A DNA stretch of 64,000 nucleotides from Rhododendron vialii (lineage: Eukaryota > Streptophyta > Magnoliopsida > Ericales > Ericaceae), in contig NC_080567.1 in the NCBI RefSeq assembly GCF_030253575.1, positions 9,386,501 through 9,450,500 on the forward strand, in the 5' to 3' direction. The translations under genes were made by a program, and so were the position numbers. Below the pieces are notes generated by a model that was not told where the DNA came from, did not search any database, and worked only from the letters and a program-made list of their open reading frames with translations. Shown here one piece after another: positions 49,401 through 61,034 of the stretch. Position 1 is the stretch's first letter, and each line of letters begins with the position of its first letter.

Positions 49401-52400
49401 AGGCCGTCATTGAAGAAGTCAACCGACTCCTAAACGCTGGGGCAATCAGAGAGGTCCAGTACCCCAAGTGGTTGGCTAACACCGTCTTAGTCAAGAAGAA
49501 GAATGGCAAATGGCGTGTCTGCGTCGACTACTCCAACCTCAACGACGCTTGCCCGAAGGACTTCTTTCCTCTTCCCCGTATCGACCAGCTCGTCGACGCC
49601 ACCTACGGACACGAGCGACTCAGCTTTTTGGATGCGTACCGGGGCTACCACCAGATCGCCATGAGCGAAGGCGATATCGAGAACACCGCCTTCATTACCC
49701 CCCACGGGATCTTCGGTTACCTTGTCATGCCCTTCGGTTTAAAAAATGCCGGAGCAACCTTCCAGCGAATGATAACCAAGATGTTCGAGCGATTACTGGG
49801 CGACACTATGCTGGCATACATTGACGACATGGTGGTTAAAAGTCTTCGCGCCGGTGATCATCTAACTCACCTCGCCGAAGTCTTTGAGATACTCAAGAGC
49901 CACAAACTCCGCCTCAATGCCGAGAAATGCGTCTTCGGCCTCAGCTCCGGCAAATTTCTTGGCCACCTCGTCTCCCGACGCGGTATTGAGGCCGATCCTT
50001 CCCAAATTCGAGCTATTGATCAGCTCTCGGCTCCCCACAACAAGCGCGATGTTCAGCGCCTAACCGGTATGGCTGCTGCTCTGAATTGGTTTATAAGTCG
50101 CTCCTCAGACAAATGTCAGCCATTTTTCGCTCTACTAAAGTGCAGCTGACGAAGCTTCAACTGGACAGAAGACTGTGACCGAGCCCTCCAGCGACTAAAG
50201 GAGTATCTTTCCACGGCTCCGCTCCTCGTCACTCCTCAGAACCAAGAGGACCTGTTCCTCTACCTAGCTGTCTCTCCGCACGCTGTGAGCTCGGTGCTCG
50301 TCCGACAGGAGGGCCGAGAGCACCAGCCAATCTATTACTCCAGCAAAACCATGACTCCCGCCGAGACGCGTTACCTCCCCCTGGAGAAGCTCGTGCTCGC
50401 CCTCATCTCAGCCTCCCGAAAGCTTGCCCCATATTTCCAGTCGCATCGCGTCATCGTCCTGACCGAGTTCCCCCTCAAATCTCTTCTCCGAAAGGCCGAT
50501 CTCTCCAACCGAATCTCACAATGGGCCGTTGAGCTTGCCAATTTTGAAATCCACTTTCAGCCTCGAACAGCAATAAAGGCTCAGGTGCTAGCCGACTTCA
50601 TCGTCGAGCTTACACCGTCCAACGTATCCGCTTCGGCATCAACCCCGAGCACCGAGGCAGTACTCCAGGCCAGCCCTATTACAGCATGGCAGCTTTTTCA
50701 CGGAGATGTTTGGAAAATGTATGTTGATGGTGCCTCCAACAGCCGAGGCGCTGGTGTAGGCGTCGTTCTTCTCTCACCCTCCGGTGTCTTGCACGAAAGC
50801 TCATTCTCCATCAACTTCCCAGCCTCTAACAACAAGGCCGAATATGAAGCACTTATCTCGGGACTCAAGACTGCCGAAGCCATTGGCATCGAAGAGCTCG
50901 TCGTTTACAGCGACTCCCAATTGGTGGTTAACCAACTCTCTGAAGAATATGAAGCTCGGGATGATGGCATGCGTACCTACCTCAGCGCCGCAGTCCAGCT
51001 CATTCAACGCTTTAAAGCAATCAGAGTCGAGCATATTTCAAGGGAACAGAACGCCCATGCTGACACCCTCGCAGGGCTCGCTTCGGCATTCTCATGTACC
51101 GGACACCGCTCCATTTCCTTCAATTCAATTGACAAGCCCAGTTTTGAGCTCGAAGATCTACAAAAGGAAGTACTCAACATAGAGCTCGGCCCGACCTGGA
51201 TGGATGAAATCGTCCTTTACCTGAGGGAGGACTCCCTGCCCACTAACAAAAAGGAGGCTCACCGACTTCGAAACAAAGCTGCTCTCTTCTGGCTCAATCC
51301 CAACGGCAAGCTTTACCGAAGATCATTTACCGGGCCGTACTTATTGGTTGCGCACCCACATCAAGTTCCGGGCATCATCGAAGAGCTTCATGCCGGTGAC
51401 AGCGGTTGTCACTCCGGTGGACGATCGCTCGCCCACCGAGCCCTCACTCAGGGGTATTGGTGGCCGACAATGAAGAAGGATTCTGAAGAGTTCGTCAAGC
51501 GTTGCAAGAAGTGTCAGATGTTCGCTCCCATTATCCATCAGCCGGCCCGGGACCTTAGCCCTCTTACTAGCCCCTGGCCTTTCTCCCAATGGGGCATGGA
51601 TATCGTTGGAAAGCTCCCTGTCGCTCCGGGTGGATTCAAGTTCCTCTTAACCGCAACCGATTATTTCTCAAAATGGGTCGAGGCCGAGCCCTTGGTCACC
51701 ATTGAAGAAACAGACGTCATCCGCTTCGTATGGCGAAACTTAATCTCTCATTTTGGTGTGCCGTTTGCCATAATTACACACAATGGAAGGCAGTTTACAG
51801 GGCAGATGTACCGGGCCTTGCTTGACGAATACGGTATCAAATGGGACACGTCCACTCCGGTTTACCCCCAGGGCAACGGACAGGCCGAGGCGGCAAACAA
51901 AGCAATATCATCCAGACTCAAGCGACGACTCGAGTCACGGCGAGGAAAGTGGGCCGAAGAGCTACCCAGGGTACTCTGGGGCTACCGTACGACGCCTCGG
52001 CGATCCACCGGTCGCACGCCTTTCTCCTTGGCATTCGGAATGGAGGCGGTCATCCCACTCCAAGTCGGACTCCCAACAATGAGAACAGAAAATTTTGATG
52101 AGTCGGTCAACAATAACACCATTGCTTCGGACCTCGATTTAGCCGAAGAAGAACGGGACAACGCAAGGATCAAGCTCGCTTCATACCAACAGGAGGTTGC
52201 AAAGGGTTACAACCGAAGCGTGCGCCTCAGATCGTTCAAGCCTGACGATCTCGTCTGGAAAAAAGTGGTGGAGAAGTCCAAAAAGCGAAAGCTAATGCCC
52301 AATTGGGAGGGTCCCTACCGAGTTCTCAAGCACCTCGGATCGGGTAACTACAAATTGGAAAAGCTGGATGGTTCCCCCATTGCTAAGTCATGGAATGCAA

Positions 52401-52426
52401 ACAACTTGAAGAAGTTCTACGGATAA

Positions 52427-53330
52427 TGCTCGGTTACCGAAGCCCGTTTTGTCTTTATTATGATGCATTTTCTTTTCAAAAATCTTAAAGGCAATCTGCT
52501 TATGTATTGACAATACTCCACCGAGTTTTAATGAGAATTATCTCTTCGGCACTATTCGTACACTGATTGTTTAAATTACTTATACTTGGTCCGTTCTTGC
52601 CCGGACCATTTTATACCGACTTCAGGGATATTGTTCTCCCATAGGTGATACCCTCGGACAAAATTCCCACCAAGTCGCCCAGGCCTCTTCGGTCGTCTTG
52701 ATTTTTGGTCACTCGCTCTAAGGATACTCGGCCTCTCTCTCCGAGCCCCTTATACCGACCTACCAGAAATTTACACTGTTCGGACTCGCTGCGTCACGAA
52801 CCTATGGCAGAAGCCATACCTCTTCGTGACCCCGGCCTACGTCCCTAGCAGTAATACCATCCCGCCTCTGCTCGATAAGTTCATTTCTATTAATACGCAA
52901 GGGGCGCGCAAAATCAAAAAATTCATTAAACGTGTGGTTCTGATTCGGTCCCTACCGGCCCTCCTACTAGCTGGGGCTTCGGAACAAGTCACTTTTTTCT
53001 TGATTAAACATCTTTTTTATGCTTGGCAAAACGATTCGGTTAACGCTTCGGTTAAACTTGTTTCTACAAACTTTTCAAGTCCCACCGAAGCAGGGGCATC
53101 ATAACCTAAGGAGCAAACCAATCAAACAAGCATTTCAAAGATAAAAACATTCAAGAAAAGAAGAGCATTCATTCACGAACAATAAACAAAAGGGTACTGC
53201 TTCAGTATCAAACAATTACAATCCCTGGAACGACAAACTCCAAATGTCCGGAGCCGTCCAGTAAACCGACCATTTAAGCAAAAAATTAAAGTGCTTTTCA
53301 GAGCTGCGAAGTATAAAGTTCCTATGCTTC
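52427..53330 (+). other. untranslated region between pol and the antisense ORF of the Retand-like element
   Basis: No reading frame of its own. It holds several GGACC/CGACTT, CCGAAG and TCGG-rich motifs shared with the LTRs. This is the usual spacer behind integrase in Tat elements. Confidence 0.6.
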
Positions 53331-55647
53331 ATCAGGAAACAGGGGCGCTAAGGTCAACTGGCTCCTCGGTCGCTTGGGGCTCTTGGTTCGGCACCTGCTC
53401 GCTTTCCTCCTCTGGTAGCACGAGCTCTTCAGGAGGGGGCTCAGGCACGGTTCGAAGCTCCGAACCCTCTGGCAGAGTAAGCTTGCTTATCAAGGCCTCA
53501 TGCCCGTACCGAAGTCCGTCCAAGAACCGATCTCTGAAGAGCTCGGCTTCTATCTCCCGGACCTGCTTCTTATATTATACTCCGGCAGCATCCCAGCCTT
53601 CATCGTAGCCTTTGTTCCTTGCAAACTCGACCTCCCGGGCTCCAGCAACCCTCAATGTGTCAGCGTCCTCCTCAGCTTTTGTGGCCCTCCCTTCAGCAAT
53701 TACCCGCTCCCGGTCGCACCTCTGAAAGTTGGCCAGGTAGAGGTCACAAGTCTCCCTCGCCACTTTCAGGTCGTCCTCTCTCTGAGCAAGGGTTTTCCTC
53801 AGCAGCTCCATCTCCTGCTCTCGCGCCTTGCATTGTTCATTCACAGCGAGCACCCAAGCGCCGGCCTACCAACACAATTAAAATTGATCAAAATTCCAAC
53901 AATCGATCAAGGGGGTAAGAAAAGAAACTTTCAGAAGTAACTTACTTTCAGAAGTGCCTGCGCTATCTCTCCTGTCAGATCTACGGTGCACCCCTCAACA
54001 GCTCGGGCGTCCTTCGAAAGAATACACGACCGAAGCAGCCCAAACGCCGTCCCAATGTTAGAAGACGCACTATCGGCGTGATGAATTAGGCGCCCCGAGT
54101 AGTGACGAACCTCGGGGGCCCAGGGGACCTCTCTCGCCGGAACACGAGTCCCCGTTTCGGTTCCCCCCCGGCTCTCCACATCTCCCTCGTCTCCTCTGGT
54201 TCCTGTCTCTTCTATCAAGATCGGCTCCCCGCTCCTTCCTTGTCTGAAGCCTTCTTCCTCGGTCCGAGCCCTCTTCTCCGGAGGCTCCCGAGGAGAAACA
54301 GGGATCACCCTCGAGGTTCCGGCCCCCGGTGAGCTAATCCTGACGCCAGCACCCCGTCCTCGTGGCCTCTGGCGCCGAAGGTTGAGCACTTCTCTTCCGC
54401 GACCGCTCATCTCGCCACTAAGTCCCGTCCTTTCTGGGGTCTCCCGGTCGATTTCTTCTCGGATCACGCCTCGGGGACTAGAATCACCAACTTCGTCTTC
54501 TGTCGCCCCAGCTCCTCCTCTCCTACCTTCTCCTCTTCTTTGGCTTCTCCCTCGGCCACGTCCTCGTCCCGCTCGAGAAACACCTTGCTGGCTCGGCTTC
54601 TTTTTCAAATAGCCGGTATAGGTCGGTTTGTATCCGAGCAGATCAGGTGCATACCGACTCGTAATAGGAATGGCGTAAGCAGCTGTTATTTGAGCTCGAT
54701 TAGCCCTTCCCCGAAGCTCTGCAATGATGCCCTCGGCTGAAAGATAAGCAATGGAAGAATCAGTATACAATGAGGAAAGAAAAATGTGCAAACATAATAA
54801 AGCTAAAAAGATACTTCTACCGACCAGGGGCCCCGGCTTCGAACTGAACTGTGGTGGCTGTGTCCGCGCTTTTCCCGGGCCCAAACATAAAATTCCCGGT
54901 GACCGATACATAAATACTCGCCCACTCTTCCGAGTCGGGAAGATGGTCGATAAGGAATGTGTCATATCCCGTCCTACAGGAGAGGTAGTGACGGTCGCTC
55001 TCCCGGTTAACTCCAACGAGGTATACACCGAAGAGCTCCTCGAGTCCGAACGTGAGGTTGTATTGCCTCCTCAGCTCTATAATGCTCGTGATGATCCGGT
55101 AGGAGTTCACCGTAAGCTGAGAAGACGTGAGGGAGAGGGCTCGGAGAACCCTTCGGACAAACTGATGAAGGGGGAATCTAACGCCCCCCTCTGTGATAGC
55201 CATCAAGGGGAAGATGAGTGCTCCCTCCCAGTGAGGAAGGTCCTTGGGGTCGCTGTTCGGTAAAATCCGAACGTCAACGTCATGAGGAATGCTGTATACC
55301 CTTTTGAATTCAGCATAAGAAGCCGAGGAGCCGTCAAAGTACTGGTTTCGGTATGGGCATGGCCTCATCGCCCTCCTGCGTCCCCGTACCTCCTCGGGGG
55401 CATCCGCGAATGGACCCGGACCTTGGTTCGAGGTACGTGGGGCTTCCATCTCTTGGGAGTCAAACGTCGTCACCTCACGAGGAGCTCTCGAGGGTTCAAA
55501 TGGTTCAACGCAGTCGATTGGAGTCCGAAAGAATGCCCTCTTCCGAAGTGTCTGGTGAATGTCCTCGGGAATTTCGATAGGAGAAGAGCCTGAACTACTG
55601 GAACTGTCCGAAGAGAGCTCGATGACCATTCGCTTCTGCCTAACCAA
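53330..55647 (-). other. antisense extra ORF of the Retand-like element (PF04195-like domain)
   Basis: Reading from 55,647 downwards, the first block (55,647-54,817) starts MVRQKRMVIELSSDSSSSSG, then a domain with FPLHQFVRRVLRAL, LTVNSYRII and LFGVYLV, typical of the plant family named putative gypsy-type transposon (Transposase_28, PF04195). Lower blocks (55,028-53,931) hold Arg/Gly-rich RGRGRGRSQRRGEG text, and 53,853-53,330 an alpha-helical, probably coiled-coil segment followed by an acidic, proline-rich end. The blocks are separated by intron-like gaps. Such antisense frames behind integrase are a known trait of the Tat branch. Despite the family name there is no evidence that it is a transposase. 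Treated as part of the fossil element. Confidence 0.7.
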
Positions 55648-56537
55648 GGAAAGGAATACAAAAAACCCGTTAGCTATATGCTCAGGGAAAAATCAAGGTC
55701 TAACGCTCGGTGCGGAATGGTCATCGCTCCTCGGAGTCCTCGGGCAATCGTTTCCTATGAAGGCGCTTCCCTCTTGGAAGAATTTCTAAAGATCAGAAGT
55801 CCTTTCCCTTGGGATCAAGATGAATCTAGGTCTCGGGATGAGTTTTGGCCTCGGGATGAATCTAGGTCTCGGGATGAGTTTAGACCTCGGTAATAGCGTG
55901 AATAGCGCTGGAGAAGCCCAGCGCCGCCTTGAACCAGAACAAGCGCAAGAAAACGGCGAAAAACTCAAAAATAATGATCAAAACATGAAGAATAAAGCAA
56001 GGAGGTCGACATACCTCAAGTTCGTGCAAGATCTCCCAACCAAAATGATTGAAATCTCGATTGAAAGCTGGAAGTATACGGCGGCAGCGGTTCGACTTCA
56101 GAAGCGGAAGAAAAGGTGACAATCTCACCTCTGTCTCTCCTATTTATAATGGTAGAGATGGAAAGCTGCGCGGGAAACGAAGCGTCATGCATCGAGCCGT
56201 TAGATCATCGACATGTGTTATCATCGGACGGCTAGTATCAAGGACTCTGCACTGAGGACAGGCGCCGGATATTCAGACCTTAGGCATGTTGACGCGTGTC
56301 ACCGAAGCGACGTTTCGTACCAACCAACTGACATGGCACGTGCCGAGGCAGCCTTTTGATTCTGAGACCTCGGCAACAGCTGACACGTGGCTCTTCTCTG
56401 GCGCGGGTTGAACGGAATCTACCGAAGTAATTTCACTCTTCGGTTATTCTCTAAAAAAGATCAAGGCCTGATATCTCATACGATGGGATCAAGACCCTGA
56501 AGCAGAGGTGCAAAGCTCCAGGGACTTGAGGGGCTAT
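55648..56537 (+). other. antisense-ORF promoter side and region before the 3' LTR
   Basis: Contains a small direct repeat of (G/C)ATGA(A/G)T(T/C)TAG(G/A)(T/C)CTCGG type, four copies at about 55,820-55,890, and a TATTTATAATGG (plus strand) near 56,139 whose complement could serve as TATA for the antisense frame starting at 55,647. The stretch ends in a purine-rich tract AGGGACTTGAGGGGCTAT before 56,538. Confidence 0.5.
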
Positions 56538-57102
56538 TGTGGAGGCTTCGGTCATGGTCTCGGTAATCTAACCGGACCACCATTAACCGAGGCCTCATAT
56601 TAACACGGGCCTGTGTATATCCTTCTGTTTACCCGGTTGATATCGAGTCTCCTGTTCACTCTTCGGATAAATACCGAAGTGTGCATTCCGTTAAAGCCTC
56701 TTGGAAGAATGTTGCATAGCAGGAGGGGACCAAGAGGGACGCGTGGCGGAAAGGATCAAAGGGGCCAAGTCTGGCCATGTGCTTCGTAACCGACTTATCC
56801 GGTGCGTCATCTATGACGTCACCCGAGGCGGTTACCTAAGCGTGACCTCCACGCACTAGCTTGGAGCCCAAGTTAACCTAGGTCTATAAATACAAAGGGA
56901 TACTGATTTTTGAGAGGTATGCCATCTGACCCTAACCCTAGACCTAAAAGCATCTCTCCTTACATCTAACTTGATCGTCGGAGGGTCACTAGGCAATTCC
57001 AGCCTTAGTGACTTGTTGCAGGGTCAGCGGCGGAGGAACGGAATAGCGGAAGAGAAGTACTAGTTCAGGCAAAGGTCCCTCCTCCTAAATCGAACCCTTA
57101 CA
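56538..57102 (+). repeat. 3' LTR of the Retand-like element
   Basis: 565 bp, about six substitutions from the 5' LTR, ending CCCTTACA and followed by target repeat gtcaa. Confidence 0.95.
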
Positions 57103-57248
57103 GTCAACTTTATGTGGCATTATCTCGGGCAACAACAGCAGAAAAAGTACAAGTGCATGTAAAACATTCAGAAAATGATCCATCAAATTACTGCTACACA
57201 AAGAACATTGTATAGAAAGAGGTTCTTCAAGAAGCTAACTGCTCATAA
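57103..57248 (+). pseudogene. C-terminal end of the Helitron helicase
   Basis: After the Retand-like element the helicase reading resumes at once: QLYVALSRATTAEKVQVHV (the SF1B motif VI region, which carries the arginine used in ATP hydrolysis), then KNIVYREVLQEANC and a TAA at 57,246-57,248. The insertion site falls in a Gly-Gln codon pair of the SHGQLYVALSR block. This is the true C-terminus of the Rep-helicase gene, which is broken elsewhere. Confidence 0.85.
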
Positions 57249-57445
57249 CCTCAAAATTATCTTCATATGCTACATACATATTACCTACTAAAACTCAAAC
57301 CACTCAGGTATATGCATTATTATCCATCAACTTGCGAATACAAAACTTGATCGAAAAAACAAAGCAAAACATTTGGCATATGCATATGATATCAGTCATA
57401 TATTATCTCTCCAATCGTACTAACAGCTGTTTGTTGCAGGTTACA

Positions 57446-59548
57446 ATGGCAAAAAATATCTTGCCGTTGAGAGACATCAACCTTGATTCGAAAAACTACA
57501 CAATCCAGGCAATCATTGTTGAAAAAGCAATCCCAAAGAAATCAGCAAAGAATGGTTCGCAATACCAGCGCTTTGTTCTTCAAGACATAGAGGTAATCCA
57601 TCAAAAAACTCATTGTTTATAATCCTATTCACCCGCAGGCACATCTATGTTAAACTCACTTACAAAAAACATTGACTGCACCACAGGGAACAAAAATCCA
57701 GGCAACAGTTTTTGGGAACAACATTTGCATATTTGAGAACACACTTAAGCTGATCCATACATATTCAATAACCAATGCCGGCGTTGATACTACACCTGAG
57801 GAATTCTGTTTCCTCGAGCAAAGGTGCCAACTGAATATCAATGCACGTACACCAGTTAAAGAGATCAAAGTTGATAGTCTGACAATGAGGTCAATCAAGT
57901 TCAACTTGACTCCAATTGCTATGCTTGGCGAAATCAATCTCCCAAATTCCACTTTAGGTTACTTCTTCTCCCTTCATGAACTTCATTTCAATTACAGAAG
58001 CAACCTAACAAATTTATGTCCTGTTTTCCAGATGTCATATTTGCTATTTTAGAGGTTGGAGAACACAAGCCAGCTAACAACTCATATGTTACAGATATCA
58101 GGATCATAGATCAAAGGTACGGGCACATCCAACTAACTGATTAGCCACATTCATTTGCTTAATCATAACTAATCTATCCAAGTTAAATTCATATTGCAAG
58201 CTTACAACCAACAATCATATCCATGTGGGACCACTTTAGTGAATATGAAGCTCCAGCAATGGCGAGTTTAAAAGGCACCTATCTAGTTGCAATTGGCCTT
58301 AGACTCAAAACATCAACATACTATGGTAAATATTTATTCGCAGTATCCGCATAATTTCGATTCGCTTAATGTGTCTCACGCAGTTATGGTACTCGTCTTC
58401 AACAGGTACTACGCTTGCCACCCAACGCACCTCTGGATTCATCCTTAATCCCCTGACAGCAGAAGCAACAGCACTTCAATCATGGTAACTCACCACCAAA
58501 GTTCAAAAGAAATTCTTGCTCTAGAAAAACAGCTAACTCCCAAAATTCCATTTTCTACAGGTGCATTGTTAACACCAACAAAATTAAACAGCTACATCAA
58601 TGGCAACGACGAAACCACTCATACTTGCATCAGTGACAAGTTCATCAAATGATCCAGTCAAGATTATAAACCTCCCCACATCGGTAGAGAAGGTATTGCT
58701 AAACTGAAAAAAAATTGTCTCTCCATCTGCATGATTATTTAAACATCCCAATCAATAGTTTAGTTTCCACCATTACTTTAGACTCTTTTACTAACATTAT
58801 AGCACAATTACAGACCCAACTCATAAATATCCAAGGCATCGCAAAGGTGGTTAATTTCAACCAACGCTTTTACTATTTAGCATGCTCACTATGCAACAAA
58901 GCATCAAATGCTTATCAAAATGAAGACCTTTGGTGCAACTACTGCGCAAAAAAAGTGCCACCACTGATACGGTATTGTTTCTTTCTTCCTCTTAGACTAT
59001 ATTGTGCACAGAAAATATTCAACCCAACTGACACCACAACCAAATTACAGGATTAAATTTAATATTGAAATCAAAAATTCAACAGGAACAATTGAGGCTG
59101 TAGTCTTTCCTGAAATTGCTAAAATGATCTATGGTGTTACTGGAGCCAACATAACATCAACTGCACCCAGGGTATGCTAATCATTCCTATTTTTATTCAA
59201 GAAATGGCACGCACAGTAAAATACTACAGGGAAGTAATAGTTCATTGCAATTAACAGGAATCACTCCCAAACGAGCTTCTGCATAAGCTCAATGAGCCAA
59301 AGAGTAGCAGCATCACACTTAAGGCATACATGTACACCTACGCTGGAATTAGTCAACTCAAGTTCACCGTTCATTCAATGTCCCCCGAAAACACATCGCA
59401 GCAACTCGCAACCACTGCACAAATACTTACTCTCCCTCCCCCCACACCAGCCAAAAAAGAAAAAGCAAGCGCACCATCAGCATCTGAAGATCCAGGTGAA
59501 AGCAATCCAGCCAAAAAAAAGAAACTCGACAGCAATGAACAAACCTGA
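57446..59548 (+). CDS. Helitron-borne RPA70-like single-stranded DNA binding protein
   Basis: Exons read as 57,446-57,592, 57,687-57,957, 58,032 to about 58,115, 58,201-58,325, 58,406-58,484, about 58,561-58,691, 58,814-58,971, 59,051-59,171 and 59,258-59,548. The protein has OB-fold segments (YQRFVLQDIEGTKIQATVF; TDIRIIDQS then SMWDHFSEYE) and a C-terminal RPA zinc-binding fold (YYLACSLCNK ... CNYCAKK, four cysteines kept; PF08646). A basic AKKKKLD near the C-terminus may be a nuclear signal. RPA-like genes next to Rep-helicase are a known feature of plant Helitrons and probably protect single-stranded transposition intermediates. The sixth exon does not read cleanly in one frame, so there may be a frame change there or a different splice. 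The gene lies 198 bases after the helicase stop, on the same strand. Confidence 0.8.
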
Positions 59549-60763
59549 TCTCATTTAGCTGAAGGCAATTTACATCTGCTTTTGAACCATGTGCATATAC
59601 CCAACTACTTTTGCCCCAGTTCATCTAATCTTGCTTCAATGTGTCTATTTTGCTTCCATGGCTTTTGAACTTCTGTACATATTTAGTCCAGCCACTTTTT
59701 GGACCTAAGATTTCCTGTTGACTTAGTTATATTATCCTGTAAAATTATCCTAACGGCTATGCTTGCCTCTAAACTCAAACTTTAGACTTTGTTTAAACTT
59801 CCTGTAAATATAATCCTTGTGTTTTGAATCCCGATACTTGTTAGCATTTCTGATGAGTAAGTGATCTCATACCTAAATGCTTATTCAGAATAAATGCTTA
59901 GCTCAGCCTTTTTTGCTACTATGGATACGTTCAAAAGTTTAGGGTCGTAATTGCTTGACGAAGTAAGATGCGTATGTATGCTTCCCTATGCACGTATTTA
60001 TGATATGCACAGCATTCCTATTGCTGAACTTACTCTGCGTAGAAGCCGCACACTGGAAATATCAAATTCTTGGAACCAAAGGAGATGGCACCACAACCTT
60101 TCTATTTCAATGGTATACACCATTATCATTGAATAGCAAAACTTTCGCAATCAGGTAATTTCTCAGCAAATTGGGAAAATCAAATAGTTTTGTCTTCTCA
60201 GAACTTCTTTTCGTCATGCAATATACAAACTTGCTCTTTTTCTCCCTGTCTTTTGGCAAGTAGTGCCATCTGCGTTCGATGTTAGATCAGTTAAAACTGC
60301 TTCTCCACTTGCTTCGGTTTCTATATACAGTCAATGAAAACAAATCTATCACATCCTCCTGCAGTTACAGACTGCTCATATGTATCCTGCCACATTAAAC
60401 CAAAACAGATGCTGGTGAAATGGTTTCCAACGCCAATTCTCCTTGTTAATATCGAGGTGACTATTTTTAAACCTCTATTTCAATCATTGTTGCTTCACTT
60501 CTCATAGACTTTCCCCTTCTTTAGTTGCTATCAGCATTTCTTCTGCTCTTGTTCTGCTGTTGTTGGTATGCATGGTTTACTTTGTAAGCCCTTTTCAACA
60601 ATGTACATAGCTACCGTAAGCACAAATTGATAACTCTTCTGCTTCCATTCCTTCATTTCCACCTTCGCCATCAAAAACAACACTAATCTTTGCCCATAAA
60701 CAAAGTAATATATCCTCTTCAATGGGCACATAATATTCGTGCTTTGCACGTGGCCAAACCTAG
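59549..60763 (+). other. 3' region of the large Helitron
   Basis: No gene recognised. The region is AT-rich, with CTCTTCAATGGGCA at about 60,716-60,729 leading into the terminal hairpin. These last 60 bases match those of the non-autonomous Helitron ending at 15,592. Confidence 0.65.
60738..60763 (+). terminator. Helitron 3' terminus: hairpin plus CTAG
   Basis: Stem CGTGC (60,738-60,742), loop TTT, GCACG (60,746-60,750), nine spacer bases, CTAG at 60,760-60,763, then T. Confidence 0.85.
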
Positions 60764-61034
60764 TACAAAAGTCATATTTTAATATTTGGGTTACTATCTG
60801 GAGTATTTTTAAACCCAACAATATCCTTACTAGTCTCCTTGGCCTAACTATAGCCCCGTTCAAATGAGACTTGTGTTATGCGAGGAGTTTGTCCTCGATG
60901 TACCCTTATCGAGTTTATTGATATATAAAGCTTTTGCCGATGAAGAAAAGACAATATCCTTACTAGTCAAATAATTCATGCAATCTCTTATTTTCTGTAA
61001 TCAAGCCAATTTAAAACTTTTTTCTTATCTCATT
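60764..61034. other. flank between the Helitron and the CACTA element
   Basis: This should be the DNA into which the Helitron inserted. It includes GCGAGGAGTTTGTCCTCG, a short near-palindrome at about 60,879-60,896, and text ending in TTTATTGATATATAAAGC that resembles the tail of a LINE, but nothing firm. No gene. Confidence 0.5.

Larger units (their letters stand above)
45885..57102 (+). mobile_element. Ty3/gypsy Tat lineage (Retand-like) retrotransposon with antisense extra ORF, nearly whole
   Basis: 11,218 bp with two 565-bp LTRs (45,885-46,449 and 56,538-57,102), TG...CA ends and perfect target repeats gtcaa (45,880-45,884, 57,103-57,107). A primer-site-like TTGGCGACTCTGC follows the 5' LTR and a purine-rich tract precedes the 3' LTR. 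Parts in order: gag (about 46,533-47,985), protease (DQGSSAEV near 48,704), reverse transcriptase (YIDD at 49,817-49,828), RNase H, a second archaeal-like RNase H (MYVDGASN near 50,719), integrase (zinc finger near 51,400-51,530; core to about 52,100), then an antisense extra frame (55,647-53,330). It looks structurally complete but carries perhaps three or four breaks. LTRs differ at about 6 of 565 sites (1.1%), roughly 0.4 million years at 1.3e-8. Confidence 0.92.
15594..60763 (+). mobile_element. large Helitron with Rep-helicase, RPA and two double B3-like genes, split by later insertions
   Basis: All Helitron genes here read on the plus strand: two B3-like genes, Rep-helicase, then RPA. 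The 3' end is a hairpin CGTGC-TTT-GCACG (60,738-60,750) and CTAG (60,760-60,763) followed by T. The 5' leader at 15,594-15,680 matches the two upstream leaders. I found no other hairpin plus CTAG between 15,594 and 60,763, so a single element is the simplest reading. Removing three primary insertions (24,326-27,530; 32,264-44,225; 45,885-57,102) with one copy of each target duplication leaves about 18.8 kb. The exact 5' TC is not visible: the upstream Helitron appears inserted within its first bases. If a 5' end lies unseen between 23.3 and 29.1 kb, the B3-like genes belong to a separate element. Confidence 0.6.

Noticed and set aside
53330-55647. Antisense frame as a real DNA transposase, because the matching family is named Transposase_28
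   Set aside because: The name is historical. No catalytic triad is visible and the frame lies in the known antisense slot of a Tat retroelement.
60860-60960. Tail of a LINE next to the Helitron 3' end
   Set aside because: Only a vague resemblance to LINE 3' text; no poly-A tail, target repeat or reverse transcriptase nearby.
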